A DNA stretch of 64,000 bases from Oscheius sp. JU75 (GCA_037178855.1 JASJZC010000002.1:2046001-2110000); one strand, 5' to 3'. Shown: positions 39,367 to 51,328, counted from the first letter of the stretch. A program made the numbers and translations. The notes: generated from the letters alone by a model not told the origin.

Positions 39367-42300
39367 TCAATAGTTATTGGCCGAACCGGGAGGGCTGAGC
39401 TCCATCGGACGCTGCTGGTCGTTTGGCTGGTTCCATTCGCGACCGACCGGGTTCGCGGCATAGCCGCCAATGAGCTGAACGTTGTAGCCTTGACGAGTGG
39501 GGACGGTGCGTGGTTGAAAATCGGACAACTGCTCCATGGTGTAGCCGGCGGGCTTGACCTGAAGGAATCAGTAGAGAGTGACAGAGACAGAGACAGAGAC
39601 AGAGACAGAGACAGAGACAGAGACAGAGACAGAGACAGAGACAGAGACAGAGACAGAGACAGAGACAGAGACAGAGACAGAGACAGAGACAGAGACAGAG
39701 ACAGAGACAGAGACAGAGACAGAGACAGAGACAGAGACAGAGACAGAGACAGAGACAGAGACAGAGACAGAGACAGAGACAGAGACAGAGACAGAGACAG
39801 AGACAGAGACAGAGACAGAGACAGAGACAGAGACAGAGACAGAGACAGAGACAGAGACAGAGACAGAGACAGAGACAGAGACAGAGACAGAGACAGAGAC
39901 AGAGACAGAGACAGAGACAGAGACAGAGACAGAGACAGAGACAGAGACAGAGACAGAGACAGAGACAGAGACAGAGACAGAGACAGAGACAGAGACAGAG
40001 ACAGAGACAGAGACAGAGACAGAGACAGAGACAGACAGTTCTCACCTCGGTAGGCTCTGGCCTGATTGGTACTGCTTCATTTCCAATGTGGTAGGTCTGT
40101 GCTCCATGGATTCTTGCTCCGAACTGTTTGGGACGAGCCGGGAACACGGATAGGGCTGAAATCGTGTCGAAATAAACTGTGCCATGAAAACAGTTGGATA
40201 TATCACCGAAAGAGATAATGGTATTTTTCGGGTAGAGTTCAGAAAGAGAAGTAAACATTTTTGTTTGTCAACTCACGAGGTTGAAGAGGACGATTGAACT
40301 GCTGGGAAGGAGCAGCTCTAGCCCTGTACTCTTGCTGTCCCACGAAAGAGGCGGGAACTACTCTCTGTCCAGATCCTTGTCTATCAGAGTTATACTGCTT
40401 GTTTCTCGGAGTGTCTTCTACGTACTGACTAGTCAATCGAGTATTGGAACTGACAGTAACTGCAGCCTCTTCACTGTAAGGGATAGTAGACGGGGTAGGG
40501 AACGGGGCACTGGCTCTGTCGTCGTAGTTTTGCTGAAACTTGTCATTTTGAAGCTGGAAATTCATTCAACAAACCTCGTTGCTGATCGAGCTGGCTGGAA
40601 CCTGCTCAACTCTGGGCTGTTCAGCCGGCTGATGACGGGGAGTGAATCTTGTTGTGGTCTCGGGTGCTGAGTCGTAGCCGCTCTGAGAGTGCCTAGCAGT
40701 AGAGCCGTGAGTCTTCTCGTCAGTGGCACAATGACTGCAGGAGCCTGTAAAAGTGATTCGTTTCCCTGTCTCTTTGTCCCTCTGTTTCTCTGTTTCTATA
40801 TTTCTCTGTCTCTCTATAGCCCGAACAGAAATTGGGTGGACAGCGAATTCAAAAACAGGCTCTACTTTTCCCAGAGATAACATCCTGGTTCCTTCTCTAT
40901 CCGTTGTGGCACAAACAACTTTGACTGATAGCAATAGTACTGATACTCGAAAACAACTGCCACCCTCTAGAAAACATACCCTTTCCACCCGGTTGTCCTT
41001 CCGGTCCCGAAGGTCCCGGAGGTCCTCGCACACCCTTGGTTCCTCGTTCTCCCTGTACTCCTCGTGCTCCTACGATTCCAGCCACGCCAGGATGACCGTC
41101 TCTGGAAAATAATCACAATTCGGGAATCATATAGGAGGAGAAAAAGAGTATCTCGATAGGCGTCACTATTTGCCGCCGGCGGCGGGACTGGCCTGTTGTG
41201 TTTGGGAGGCGCTTTAAATGACCAAATAGAACAGCTGAGCAGCTTCTTCTTCTGTCTGCATGGATCTCGGTGGAAAAACTGGAACACCTGTGACGTCATG
41301 TGGGACAATGGGATACGACTGCTTTTTGAGGTTTGGGGCTACATGTCTGTGGATAGGCGTCTCTGTTTCACGTGAAGGGGAAATGTTTCATGCTCTCAAA
41401 TGTTCATGTACAAGTGTCCTGTCTACTTCTCCAACAATCCTCTAAGGCATGCTATTCTGAAACCCTTTCAACCGACTATCTTTCAATGCGCTTGGTATTA
41501 CCAGAGCTTGACACTCTCATCCAATCCATATTAAGTTGTCTTTTTAAATCCTACTACGATGCTCTGCCATCTGCTTCAATATGATGTTCTGTCAGCACTT
41601 GTTAGTGTCAAGTTCTAATAATAGGTAATACCAATCGCATTGAAAGATAGTCGATTGAAAGGCAAGAGGGATTGGATTTCCAGCCCAATTGTGGAAAGGG
41701 CAACATGTTCTCATGAGGTTGAAGAAGTGCAAAAACTCTGAGTTGTGGGAAACGCAATAGTACAGAGGAGCTGTGATACCTCTCGGGTCACTAATCCCCT
41801 GCCGTTCAGACGGAAACCGGATAGTTGTGAGCTGTTTTGAAGGTTACAACGAAGTTGTGAGCTGTTTTGAAGGTTACAACGAACTTGTACTAGATATAGA
41901 AAAATAGTGAGAGGAAAACAACTGGAAAGCGTCTGATAATCGTCGGAGAAAGACACACTAAAGGGGACTAATACGTAACTGATAGCCAATTTTGGTCAAA
42001 CAGCGCGACAAATGGACTGGGACCGATGTTCATTAGATACAACTGACAGGCAACGAGCTTGCAACGGAAGTGTTGCTAGCTATAGCCTTTCGATATAATC
42101 TCTACAGCTTTGAGAAGCATACAGCTAGTTTGTTATGGTTTGTTCAATAAAAAGAGGTCACTCCCTTAACCCGTATGTTTTCGTGATGGGACTCGCGTTC
42201 GAGCCAAAGTGAGGCTGTGTTTCAACTAAAACTTGGCTGTGTGTTCAATGCTTGGGTGCTAGTCGGGGCCCGCCACCACCATGTTGTAGGACTGTCCTAA

Positions 42301-44129
42301 AAATCGGCAGAAAAGTATCTATGTATGAGCTGGAAACAATGTATGGGCGGTCTGCGGTTCAAAGATGGACAAGATTGGGGGCCACCTGAATATATCTGTT
42401 TAACTTGGATATACTTGTGTTTGGAACATGACAGCATGTCAACAATAGAGACCCCAGGCTGACATGTAAAACAAGACAGTCAAGAGTCTTAGGCTTGCCA
42501 CCCAAAAAAAACTGTGTCTCGTAGCTGTTTGTGTTTGAAAAACAGAATCGAGAACAAGTTCCTACGGTTCATCGCTTATAACTAAAAGGCCAAAAACCTT
42601 GATCGGCGGGCAAGATAAGATTTGACTGGGAATAACAAAGGGGGAGGCCAGCTGGCGGCGACGAAACCCTCTCTCTCTAAGACCGAGTATAACCGTTTGT
42701 TAGGGAGTGTACAGCTGGTGGCATTGGGGGTGACCTCCAAGCCGACTGGTTTCAAATGAGTCAGGGTTCTTAAAAAGTCAGAGTCAGTGTTCAAAAGAGG
42801 TCAGCTTTGGACACATGTCACCACCCCCTGCGAAACCAGAAAAAAGACTGCTGCTCCCCTCTCTTGGACAATAACAAACAAAGAGACTCTCTGTCTACGC
42901 AAGACCTCTCTGGTTCTCAATGGAGAGTGCTTACCTGCCGCTCGTTCCCGCCTTGCCTCGCGGCCCGATCGGACCTAAAAACGAGAGTTGTACGACTCGT
43001 GAATGATAAGGATCGCTGACCTGATTTGCCTGGTGGTCCTTGTGGCGCACCGTTGAGGACTTTGCCACTGTCACCGGGAGGTCCCTGCATGCCAAAATCT
43101 CCAGGAGAACCACGAATTCCTTGGGGGCCTGGGGGTCCTATACGACCATCGGTTCCGGGAGTTCCGTTACGGCCAGGGGTCCTGAAAAATGGTAGTCAGA
43201 GAGAGAAAGAGACAGGAAGAGCATAGATGCTAACAGAAAACAAGAAATTGTGGATTTTGATATGAAAACAAACCATACATTCATGCTCAGCGCCCTCGAG
43301 AACCTTAACGACGGGTACTTACATACTTTTTTCACTCGCGGGGATCGAGCCCCGGATCTTCAGATTACTAGAGCACTATAACCACTAGGCTACTTGGAAA
43401 TTTTGCGAGATAGGGAGCGCCTATTTCGATCTAATGGCTTAATGGTTAGCATGCTTGTCTGGAGTTCGAACGTCACCAACGGTTGTTGGCTCGATGAACT
43501 TTTTGAAAAAAAAACTACCTTTTTGATCTTTGTTTCCTAGGGTATTACGAGGTGCTGAACGCGATTTCATCATACTTTTCATTGTTCAGAGCACAGAAAA
43601 CGAGTTTCTCACTTCGTCAGAGACAGAGAGACAAATACTCACCCTGCGTTTCCTCTAGGTCCCTTGGCTCCCGGATGTCCTGGAGGTCCTTGTGGAGCGG
43701 GAGGACATTTCTGACACGGAGGTTCTAGACTCTTCTCAGCAGCCACATAGCGCCCATCTCGGCCATTTCTTCCGTTGGTTCCAATGATACCCGGCCCTCC
43801 AGCCAGCCCATCTCGGCCTCTAGGACCCGGTGGTCCAGGCTTTCCTTGCTGACAGCTACAGCAGTGACCAGCCAAACGGGGAGAGGCCGACCCGTACTGT
43901 CTCTTTCTCCTCACTCCGAGCTCAGCCATCTGACGCCAAGTATCTTGAGTCGTTTGCTAAAGTTTGTATGTTTCTAAAGGACAAATGGTACCTGGCACTC
44001 TGTGATCTGAGCCTTCATCAGACTGTTCCACTTCTGCATCTGGAACCAGAAGAGCGGGAGACCGACAATGACGGTGACCAGACATACTGTTGACAGCACT
44101 GTGGCTGTTACCAGTGCTAGTCGAGACAT
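39367..44129 (-). CDS. Cuticle-type collagen with long C-terminal domain
   Basis: Nine minus-strand exons join in phase (1476 nt, 491 aa): 44129-43992, 43929-43643, 43181-43021, 42974-42935, 41101-40980, 40744-40575, 40532-40277, 40155-40046, 39558-39367. Residues 1-46 hold the N-terminal membrane segment ([24 protein letters not shown]). RRKRQ near residue 55 fits the furin-type cleavage site of nematode cuticle collagens. Gly-X-Y stretches are interrupted by cysteine clusters ([17 protein letters not shown]) and end with GSCSHC. About 220 residues of Gln/Pro/Arg-rich non-collagen sequence follow, which is longer than usual. For exon 7 I chose the acceptor at 40533 because the nearer AG would leave a 21-bp intron. 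The last intron consists almost wholly of (GACAGA)n. The collagen class is certain; the orthologue is not. Confidence 0.92.
39580..40037. repeat. (GACAGA)n array, about 76 units
   Basis: The hexamer GACAGA repeats without visible interruption for about 457 bases. It fills nearly all of intron 8 of the collagen gene; in the transcript it reads TCTGTC. The open frames it creates on both strands (Asp-Arg, Thr-Glu, Leu-Cys repeats) are artefacts. Short GAGACAGAGAC runs in many other introns of this window may be the seed of such arrays. Confidence 0.98.
41464..41662. repeat. Foldback element in collagen intron 5
   Basis: The left end CTTTCAACCGACTATCTTTC with AATGCG and TTGGTATTACC is the inverse of the right end GGTAATACCAATCGCATTG with AAAGATAGTCGATTGAAAG; arms are about 50 bases with few mismatches and the unit is 199 bp. 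No coding content. It is MITE-like and sits in the 1.8-kb intron between collagen exons 4 and 5. Confidence 0.75.
41824..41883. repeat. 30-bp direct tandem duplication
   Basis: Two identical copies of a 30-base unit that begins GTTGTGAGCTGTTTTGAAGG follow each other exactly. It lies within collagen intron 4-5. It is a recent local duplication. Confidence 0.9.
43262..43395 (-). repeat. tRNA-derived SINE, minus strand
   Basis: On the minus strand TAGCCTAGTGGTTATAGTGC (A box) and GGGGCTCGATCCCC (B box) are spaced as in a tRNA, followed by a body ending CTCGAGGGCGCTGAGCATGAATG. The body matches the copy at 59305-59432 (CTCAAGGGCGCTGAACATAGC). It lies head-to-head with the next SINE, in collagen intron 2. 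Confidence 0.7.
43431..43620 (+). repeat. tRNA-derived SINE, plus strand
   Basis: TGGCTTAATGGTTAGCATGC (A box) and GGAGTTCGAACGTC (B box) start the element. Its body has CCTAGGGTATTACGAGGTGC, then TGAACGCGATTTC, CATTGTTCAGAGC and ACGAGTTTCTCACTTCGTCAG. The same body, diverged, is at 60386-60482. This is the most complete member in the window. Confidence 0.72.
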
Positions 44130-45093
44130 CCTTCGGGACCGTATAGATGGGGGAAAGACGAGCGAGGCGACCTTGGATATAGGGATGAGATCTGATTGTC
44201 GAGAGGTGGATTAGGACAGGTCCAAACATTGACATCAGGGACGATGTCATTTTGGCCGTCCCCAGAATCTGACAAGCCAACCGTTGTTTGATGAACAGGG
44301 GAAAAGGAAGAGATGGTGATGACAGATACTAGGTTGACCTTTTGACAGAGGTAGGTGAGCAGTGAAGAAAAAGCCAGTGGACAGGAATAACCAGGACCTG
44401 CAATGGCTTAGCAGTGACAAAATAGGATGACCAGCCTAACAATGGACAGAGCATGAAATGGAAGCGTTGACAGGACCCAAAGATAATGAAAGTTTATGTC
44501 TAAACAGCCCTCTATGCAAAGTATCAGTCTCATCCTCTTCTGGCATCTGGACAGAAGCCACTTCATTTCATCGATTCAGTACGTTAGGAAGGCTGCTCGG
44601 TTCTCGTTCATCTCATAAGCAAAACCGAATGTCCCTCGTGTCCGTGGAACTGTTCCCCTTTCTTGACTAAAAAAGCATTAATGAATCAGTGAATAATGAA
44701 TCAGAATAAATCCGAGGCCGAATAATGTATCAGAATGAATTCGAGGCCGTCGGCTAGGATCTCATGGGAGAAATTCTTCAGAAAGTCTGTCATATACTCG
44801 GGACTGGACTCTTCTCCCAGCTTGTGGGTAACATTTGCTTGTTGGAGCTCCTCCTGTCCATGATCTTCTGAAAACTACCAAACTTTGCGAATGTTTTGAA
44901 TCTGAAGTTAAGCACATAGATGGTCAATTATTAGAGAAGTGAGAAACCTTTCCAATAATTAGAAGTCAAAATGGGTGTGGAAGTGACTAATTTTGAAGTA
45001 GACTTTGGCTGCGACTTTGGCTGGAGAAGCAAGACACGTCTCTCAGTTTCTGTCTCTCTCTGTCTGTTTCTCACTATATCTTTCTGCCTCTTT
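44130..45093. other. Collagen promoter side, no gene seen
   Basis: The region holds a 29-bp direct repeat (44691-44719 and 44720-44748, each beginning GAATAATG and ending CGAGGCC). Nothing else is supported as a gene. Confidence 0.55.
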
Positions 45094-45600
45094 TGGGTTG
45101 GCAACTAAGTCTTTTCGCTTTTTCAAATGCAAAAATTTATTGTCTTCTAAACAACTTTTTCATTCGTTGTAATCACCATTATGATGTACCACATCTGCCC
45201 ATATCTTACGGGTAACTTACGGATGCCCCGCTCGTAGAACACCTTGGTTTCGACGCGAAGAAGTTTGTCAACCAGGTTTTGAGTGCGCCGTCGGAGTCGA
45301 AGTGTTGTCCTCCAATCTCGTTGTTGAGAGTCCGGAACAGATAATAGTTGGAAGGGGCAAGGTCCGGGCTATGAGGAGGACGGGGTAAAATCTCCCAACC
45401 CAGGTGGTGGGTCTTGGAGCATCGAAACATGTTGGTCGACCTGACCTTGGCTCATCTTCGACGCTTCGTCCCCAGACCGAAAGCAATGAAGCTATAACTG
45501 GCATACCCTCGTAGACGTTGTCCCTTGACCATAAACATCGTTGATATTAGCCACCGTTTGGGCTCCATTCATACCTTTGAGGAACTAACATGACATGTCG
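45094..45600 (-). mobile_element. Mariner relic with internal deletion
   Basis: GGGTTGGCAACTAAGTC at 45095 is a typical mariner terminal repeat. On the minus strand the first part resembles the DNA-binding region (GAQTVANINDVYGQGTT, then EDEPRSGRPT). It passes directly into the C-terminal part (HLGWEILPRPPHSPDLAPS, then NYYLFRTL and GGQHFDSD). The central catalytic segment with the first two acidic residues is gone and a frameshift precedes the final FYERGIRKLPVR block. It cannot encode transposase. The other terminal repeat was not found. Confidence 0.85.
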
Positions 45601-45779
45601 CAGATGGTAGGATGGCAGGTCATCAATAGTCCGGATCAGAGCGAACAGAGAATAAAGAATAAGAAGAAGAGAAGTGGTGTCTTGCCTGGTGGTGATAGAG
45701 GACTGAGTGAGCTGCACCAGGTGCTATATCAATAGCTCGGTCGTTGTCGTAACCAAGGCAAAGGACATGTTTACAAAAA

Positions 45780-45969
45780 GCGAAAAGACTTATTTACCAA
45801 CCCAATAGAAGCAGTGTCTGATCTCATTGCTCATCAGAACCTATTTCGCAGAGACTTCCTAATCAGACAACTCCCTATTGACTATTCCTCCTATGGAGAC
45901 AATCCGGACGCAGTCCTCGATCTCCCCGATTTTTTGCAACGTTTTGGAGAACTAGATCCTCGCTACTAG
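45780..45969 (+). pseudogene. C-terminal fragment of the 52.6-kb gene family
   Basis: The open stretch AVSDLIAHQNLF, RQLPIDYSSYGDNPDA, then LPDFLQRF ends in TAG at 45967-45969. It parallels the end of the 52649 gene (TVSDLILYQKTY, LPVDWSGYSGDQDAA, FCDLLQNY). No upstream exons were found on this strand, and the mariner relic lies just before it. Confidence 0.65.
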
Positions 45970-46398
45970 TATTTGCCTTGTTCCTTGATGTTATCAACCC
46001 CGCAGCCTTTTTGTGACCTTTTGAGAAGCTATACCTTCACTTAGTTGTATTTCCCCCTCATTTGTCAAGTTATTGCTGTTTATATATTTGAATTTTGTGC
46101 GCTCGTTCCCCTCGTTCAAATTATACCAACCGGCTCCGCCGTCTGGCGACGCCACGACTGGTCATCTATTTCCGTGCTTTATTTTATGTAAACGCCTTTT
46201 CAACAGGTTGGGAAAGAGTGGGTGGATGAAAGTAGTTAAAAGTTTTAAAGCCCGTCAAGGATAGCAAAATAGCTGGTTAAAGGTAGATTTCTCTGTCTCT
46301 TTTCTGTCTGTCCCTCTATGTCCCTATCTACAAAGCGACACAAAATCAAACTTCAACAGTAAAGTTACGTCGATAATCCACTGTATGTCTACATTTTG

Positions 46399-49300
46399 TT
46401 ATCTTTCTAAGATTGGCTGTGCTCGATCCCACTCCTTAAACTTATCGAAGACTTCGTCCATAGATGGCCGCTGATCGACATCATTCAGCATCATTCTAGG
46501 ACACAAATGGTACAGTATATCGGAGAAATTACCTGTCGATAAAACGCGAGGCGTCGTTTGAAATAGCAACAGCTACTGGCAACTGTAGCAAGTCTATTTC
46601 GGGTACACTTCGGTGCATCATATGCCATACTGATCGACCCAGAGAAAAGACGTCTACAGCTGCAGTTAGATTATCCTCTCCGGCAGTCACTTCCGGCGCT
46701 CTGTAGCCGAATGTTCCTCTGTAGTTCTCAGTTACAAATACTTTTTGACCCTCGCTTTCTATCGAGGCCGAGGTCATTTTTGAAATGCCGAAATCGCAGA
46801 TTTTCAATCTCTTATGTGTGGCGTCCAAAAGCATGCTGAAATGTCTTGTTGAAAAGAACTCTGACGTCCTACTTATTCGGCTTGACGTCCTTATGGACGA
46901 TGTTGTTCCTGTGCAGGTACCACAATCCACAGGAAGCATGAGAAGTCCAACGTATGATGTCCTTCTCTGCGTAACTTGATGTCCTCTTGATGTAGTCGTG
47001 TAAAGATCCACCCTCACAATATTCCATCAAAATTCCAGAAAATCTCCTCTTGTCGACGATGCACCCATAAACTTGGACAATGTGTGGATTGAACTGGTTC
47101 TAAACGAACTTTCTTGTCAGAATAGCCGATAGGCACCCCTAGCAGACATTCTATTTCTCCCGAAACTTCTCTATACCGAGACGAAGGCTTGTAGAAACAT
47201 TTAGCTATAAGCGGGACAGCAATGTCTGAAGCATATACGAGGATCGTCTCTCCTTGACCTCCTTCGAACGAATCGCCATTCAAACGGGTTATGTCCACAC
47301 CCCATTGGTATGTCTTTACTTTCGATTTTTCCATGAATCTCTGTAGAGATACTTCTTCCCAATTATTGTGGAAAAAGTCGTCAAGCTAAAAAACAAAACT
47401 CATCAGTTGAAGACTATTTTACTTTGCGAGAAGATTTTGTAGCATTGTCTCCGGTTACGATAGAATATAATCTCTGAAAATTGAACTTGTCTTTGTCCTC
47501 ACTGCTCGCAAGATGAGTCTCAAACCAAGGGTCAATGTAAAATGCCCACATTTCGGAATGTTCTTCCGCCGTAGTCTCGTGTTTCGGATGTGAAGATTCT
47601 CCTTGCCTTGTCGCTTCCATCTGGACAGCTATGCAAGGCGTCAAAAAGAAGGTCAACAACGTGTAGTTCATTCGTTTCTCTGTGTTCTTCATGCGTCACA
47701 AACTATCAATTCATTAATAGTTTTAACTGGTACACGTACAACGTACCTGGTATCTCTTAACAAAGGTAAGGAAGAATACGTAGGGGAACTCGTTCATCTT
47801 GGTTAGGAGTTCCGGGAAGTGAGAAGCCGCGATTGAGGTGACCTTTTCTGGAGCACTGAAACTCTCTTATCCCTCTTGTATATACTGATCTAGGCGACTC
47901 AATTCAAAGCTGCCCTGATAAAGCTACTGTCGCTCCCACATTAGGTAAAAAGTAAACATGAACCAACCTATCACTGTAAACTTTTTGACAGGGTTGGAAA
48001 AAGTAATCGACGAAGATCTTTTCAGCTACTTTTCTTTCTTTTAGTCGGTTTTTTATCTCATCCATTTGATCCTCTGGGAACCGTTGATGAATACCTGTTG
48101 AGTCATTGTCTGTTTCTTCTTCTGTGATAACCTATATGTTACTCTCAAATTATTCCTTAAAGGAAACCCACGTGATAGTAAGCAAGAAGGGAACCGAATG
48201 CCATCAAACTATCCACGGAGTTGCAATAGAGCTTGCAAGCCTTCTGAAAAGTTCGTCACCGTTACGGGCAAGAGGAAACCTACCTTTCTGTTAATCGGAA
48301 CACTGAACTGTTTTCTAACATGCTCACTAGAACGAAGGAAACGTTGTAGAAGGTACAGTGGGACACCAACAAGGAACCTCATCTGAAATTTGCGTTGAAT
48401 TGTCTCTACTAACATAACCTTGTCAAGCTTCTGGATATTAAATAAGAAACGAAAGAAAACGTCGGCTGTTTTGGCGTCCACATCAAAAAGACTCCCACTA
48501 GGGTTTTCAGCTTCCTCATTCAACCATTTCCACATTTTGACAAACTTTTCTACGACGAACACTTCGAGCTCGTTTGATTCATCAATGACTTTAAACTGAA
48601 AGAAAAGATTATGACACTGAGCCTACAAACCTCTCTCAGCGTTTCAGGTGTGAGTTTCGAGCTACTGTGCCACCGAATGGGAAGAACGTCAATTTTATTT
48701 TGAAAGGTCAACGAGCTTTCATTTGACTTGAAAGTATTATATTCGTCTTCATAAGCGACGCAGCCACGTAACGAAAGTTGTTTCGGATGTTCTTTCGGGA
48801 CTAAGGCTACCCTGATAGACATCGCATTGAGCCAAAAGAGTTCTGCCTACCTCTTTCTAGGATATTCAATAGTCTTCCGTCTGTGTCTGTGATAATCTCG
48901 CATGAGCAGTTTTACAAGAAACTTCTCAATAGTCAGACTGTCCTCGAACTCGTCGTAATCGCATAGCTAAACTCGTGTTGTGCAATTGATGCGAGATCTG
49001 CATTCGAAGCTTGCCACTTCGAACGGTGGCCAGTCTCTGTGCGCCTTGAACCTACACTTGTAAACGTTTTGTAAGTGAATATAGACATCATCACTCGAAT
49101 GTCTTCATCTTCTTCTGAAATTGTCACAAACTGTGGATTGACATCCTAAAATAGTTTGTACAGCAACTTGTGAATTTTTGTACAACCTGAAGAGCAGTTG
49201 TGACTATCAACGGGAAGTAGGGCACTTCTTTTGTTATAGCCTTTAGCGCATCGTCAAATAATTGTTGAATGTTTGGATGTACAAAAGAATTTTTCTGGTT

Positions 49301-50154
49301 CTTAATTGACAAAAATATCAAAGTCGGATATTGAGAAGCGTATGTCAGTTTATGACTCATTTTATCAAAGTCGAGCCCTCTCGGCGTCCACCGGTCACAG
49401 CACCTTTGCCCTTAAAATGCCGTCATCTCAGCTTCTCCCTACTTCAGTCATACGAAACTCACCCTCAGACACGTGACATCCCACATATTTCATAATTCCG
49501 TCTTGCACGCTTCGTCGAAGTGCCAATTCTGTCTATAAATATGTTTTTATAGCACACATGTGCTCTTGTGCATGCCTTTATTTTACCGAGAAAAAGGTTA
49601 GCGGAATAGTTGTCACGAAAAAAAATATTTTCATGATTTCCAGCAACTTCATTTTCATCCACGCTGATCAGAACAGCACTGTTGACTTGAAGTAGTCTCC
49701 AGAGAGATAGTACATAGTTCTGAAACACGCTAATAATACATTTCCCTTCTTTTAAACCATTAGGAAGCTAGGAACAGGACTGGATTTGTCTCGCAGAGCA
49801 CTGTCGAAAATGGATAGAATCACGGCTTTTTTTTGATATTCCTCGAAGCCATCGACAGTTAGTGTTTGATATCCGAAGCACTTATTCGCGAACTTAATGA
49901 CGTTGTCAGCATATTCTCCTAGTTGTCTTTCTAGTGCCGAGAAATGGTGAGTATCTACAGGTGCCGAGTCTGTCTGGAACTGAATTCCATTGCACCCAGC
50001 AAAAACCAACCAGACTATTAACAAAAGATATAATTACATTGCCATGATTTTGGTACGAGTTTAGTGATCTGTGGATTTCGCAAAAGATACCCTCTTCACT
50101 ACTCCATTGGTCGGGTCCCAAAGGGGCAAAGTATCTCCCTTGAGCGTTTCCCAT
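46399..50154 (-). CDS. Large protein: unrecognised N-terminal region fused to a protein kinase domain
   Basis: Eighteen exons join in phase on the minus strand (2922 nt, 973 aa): 50154-50038, 49979-49758, 49719-49587, 49528-49463, 49410-49187, 49145-49056, 48966-48851, 48811-48631, 48595-48284, 48243-48172, 48131-47968, 47855-47747, 47702-47661, 47620-47423, 47385-47137, 47099-46873, 46835-46533, 46495-46399. Residues 1-680 match nothing I know; a VLPIRW segment is shared with the 55.2-kb paralogue. Residues about 715-973 are a Ser/Thr or dual-specificity kinase: GGQGETILVYA (loose glycine loop), LIAKCFY (lysine), LMEYCEGGSLHDYI, VHKDVKPNN (HKD instead of HRD), CDFGIS, GTFGYRAPE and a final DQRPSMDEV. 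The start follows TTTCCAG by one base, so trans-splicing is likely. It is cytosolic by sequence; MGNAQG is a weak myristoylation signal. Some internal joins are uncertain, but overall phase is consistent. Confidence 0.78.
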
Positions 50155-50477
50155 TCTGGAAATATAGAATAACAAGTAAAATGAGCAAACGACGAGAGGC
50201 GAGTTAGTGTAAACTGACATCGCTGTAACGATACTGCCTGATATTCGCTACAAATCATCCCTACAAGATTGTTTGTGTGAGAAAGGGAAAAAAATTATAA
50301 AAAGAACATCAGGATAGCTTTGAAAGAAAGATGTTGCAAAATGTCGACTGGCCAAATTGCCGAGCGGGACGGCTCACGTGATAAACACTGATAACAACAT
50401 TTTTTAGTTGAGACGACGAGGAAATATCCAGAGTAACAATAAATTCTGATGGGGTTACCGTATTGCCCTTACATATT

Positions 50478-50681
50478 AGAGGCCCCTACGGAAGGAAATA
50501 TGCAAATGCGTTTTGGCTTTTTTAGGAGATCAAGACGATTCTTTCTAACTTTTGGATGTCCTGCAAAGTTATAGAGCAGATCACGGGCTACAGCTTTGCA
50601 GAACAAAAAAAGTTGCCTTGATCCCGAAAAACACGAACACGCAATTGCATATTTCCTTACGTAAGGGAGGGAGGAGGGCTC
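50478..50681. repeat. Foldback element
   Basis: TACGGAAGGAAATATGCAAATGCG on the left pairs with CGCAATTGCATATTTCCTTACGTA on the right; outer bases (AGGCCCCT / AGGGCT) partly continue the pairing. The unit is about 200 bp without coding content. Its interior has CTGCAAAGTTATAGAGC, resembling interior strings of the elements at 376-586 and near 25,070. Confidence 0.65.
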
Positions 50682-51244
50682 TAATAGAGGTAAAACGGAA
50701 GTCTGTGATACTCTTCCTAGCCGTTTAATGTCCACTATTTGCTCGAAACTTCATTCTGTCTTAAGTTGAATATATCCAGCCCACAGCAAGTCTGTCAGGT
50801 CCACAGGCTATGACTAATTCCCAAAAACAGAGGGATCAATGGGATCACAGAGGAAGGAAGAGGAATCCAGAGAGGTTCAGAGATCGAAGAAGCTCTGAAG
50901 AGTGACAAGATCATTCAGTGTGCGGATATGGTTGTAAAGGGTATAGGCATCGTAGCGCATCCCAGAAAAAAACTTCTTTCAGCCGTTCAATTTGGATATA
51001 CGTCTCAGTCGGTTATTTGTCCATCGGTCTAACATTGAGATGCCCAACATTCTTCTCTCTAACCATTAAAGACTTTCTATCAGATTCGCGAAGCAACCAG
51101 GATTCGTTGAACTTCCAGTAACTCAGTCCAAACAGTCGTTTCATCTCTGCCGGCAATTGGTGTGGAAATCCGTGATCCCAGAAAGGTGAAGGTATTCACA
51201 AACTTGACATTCTCTTCGAAGACTTGAAATCGGTTCCATTCTTC
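50682..51244. other. Intergenic, no gene seen
   Basis: No coding signal. A short stretch near 50830 (GGGATCAATGGGATCACAG) recalls part of the stalk region of the 37.8-kb gene and may be a further remnant next to the fragment at 51245. Confidence 0.4.
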
Positions 51245-51318
51245 TCATTTTTCCGCTTGGTAGTAGTTGGGAGAACAGACGACGATACAAAGCGATGAGA
51301 AGAACCAGCCGTCTAGGG
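51245..51318 (-). pseudogene. 5' fragment of the 37.8-kb membrane-protein gene
   Basis: On the minus strand CGGCTGGTTCTTCTCATCGC and then TCGTCGTCTGTTCTCCCAAC with TACTACCAAGCG parallels the signal-peptide region of the intact gene (CGGCTGGCACTCCTCGTCAC, then TCGTCTCTTTGGCAGCAGAC, TACCACCAAGCG). Only about 75 bases are recognisable. It lies beside a foldback element of the same family as the one beside copies 1 and 2. Confidence 0.6.
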
Positions 51319-51328
51319 AGGAACATTG

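Noticed and set aside
39313-40258. Long open frames on both strands encoding Asp-Arg, Thr-Glu and Leu-Cys dipeptide repeats
   Set aside because: They are translations of the (GACAGA)n array inside a collagen intron; flanking splice sites and exon phase exclude coding use.
40554-40574. 21-bp intron between collagen exons 6 and 7
   Set aside because: Too short for splicing; the acceptor 21 bases further on gives a 42-bp intron in the same frame.
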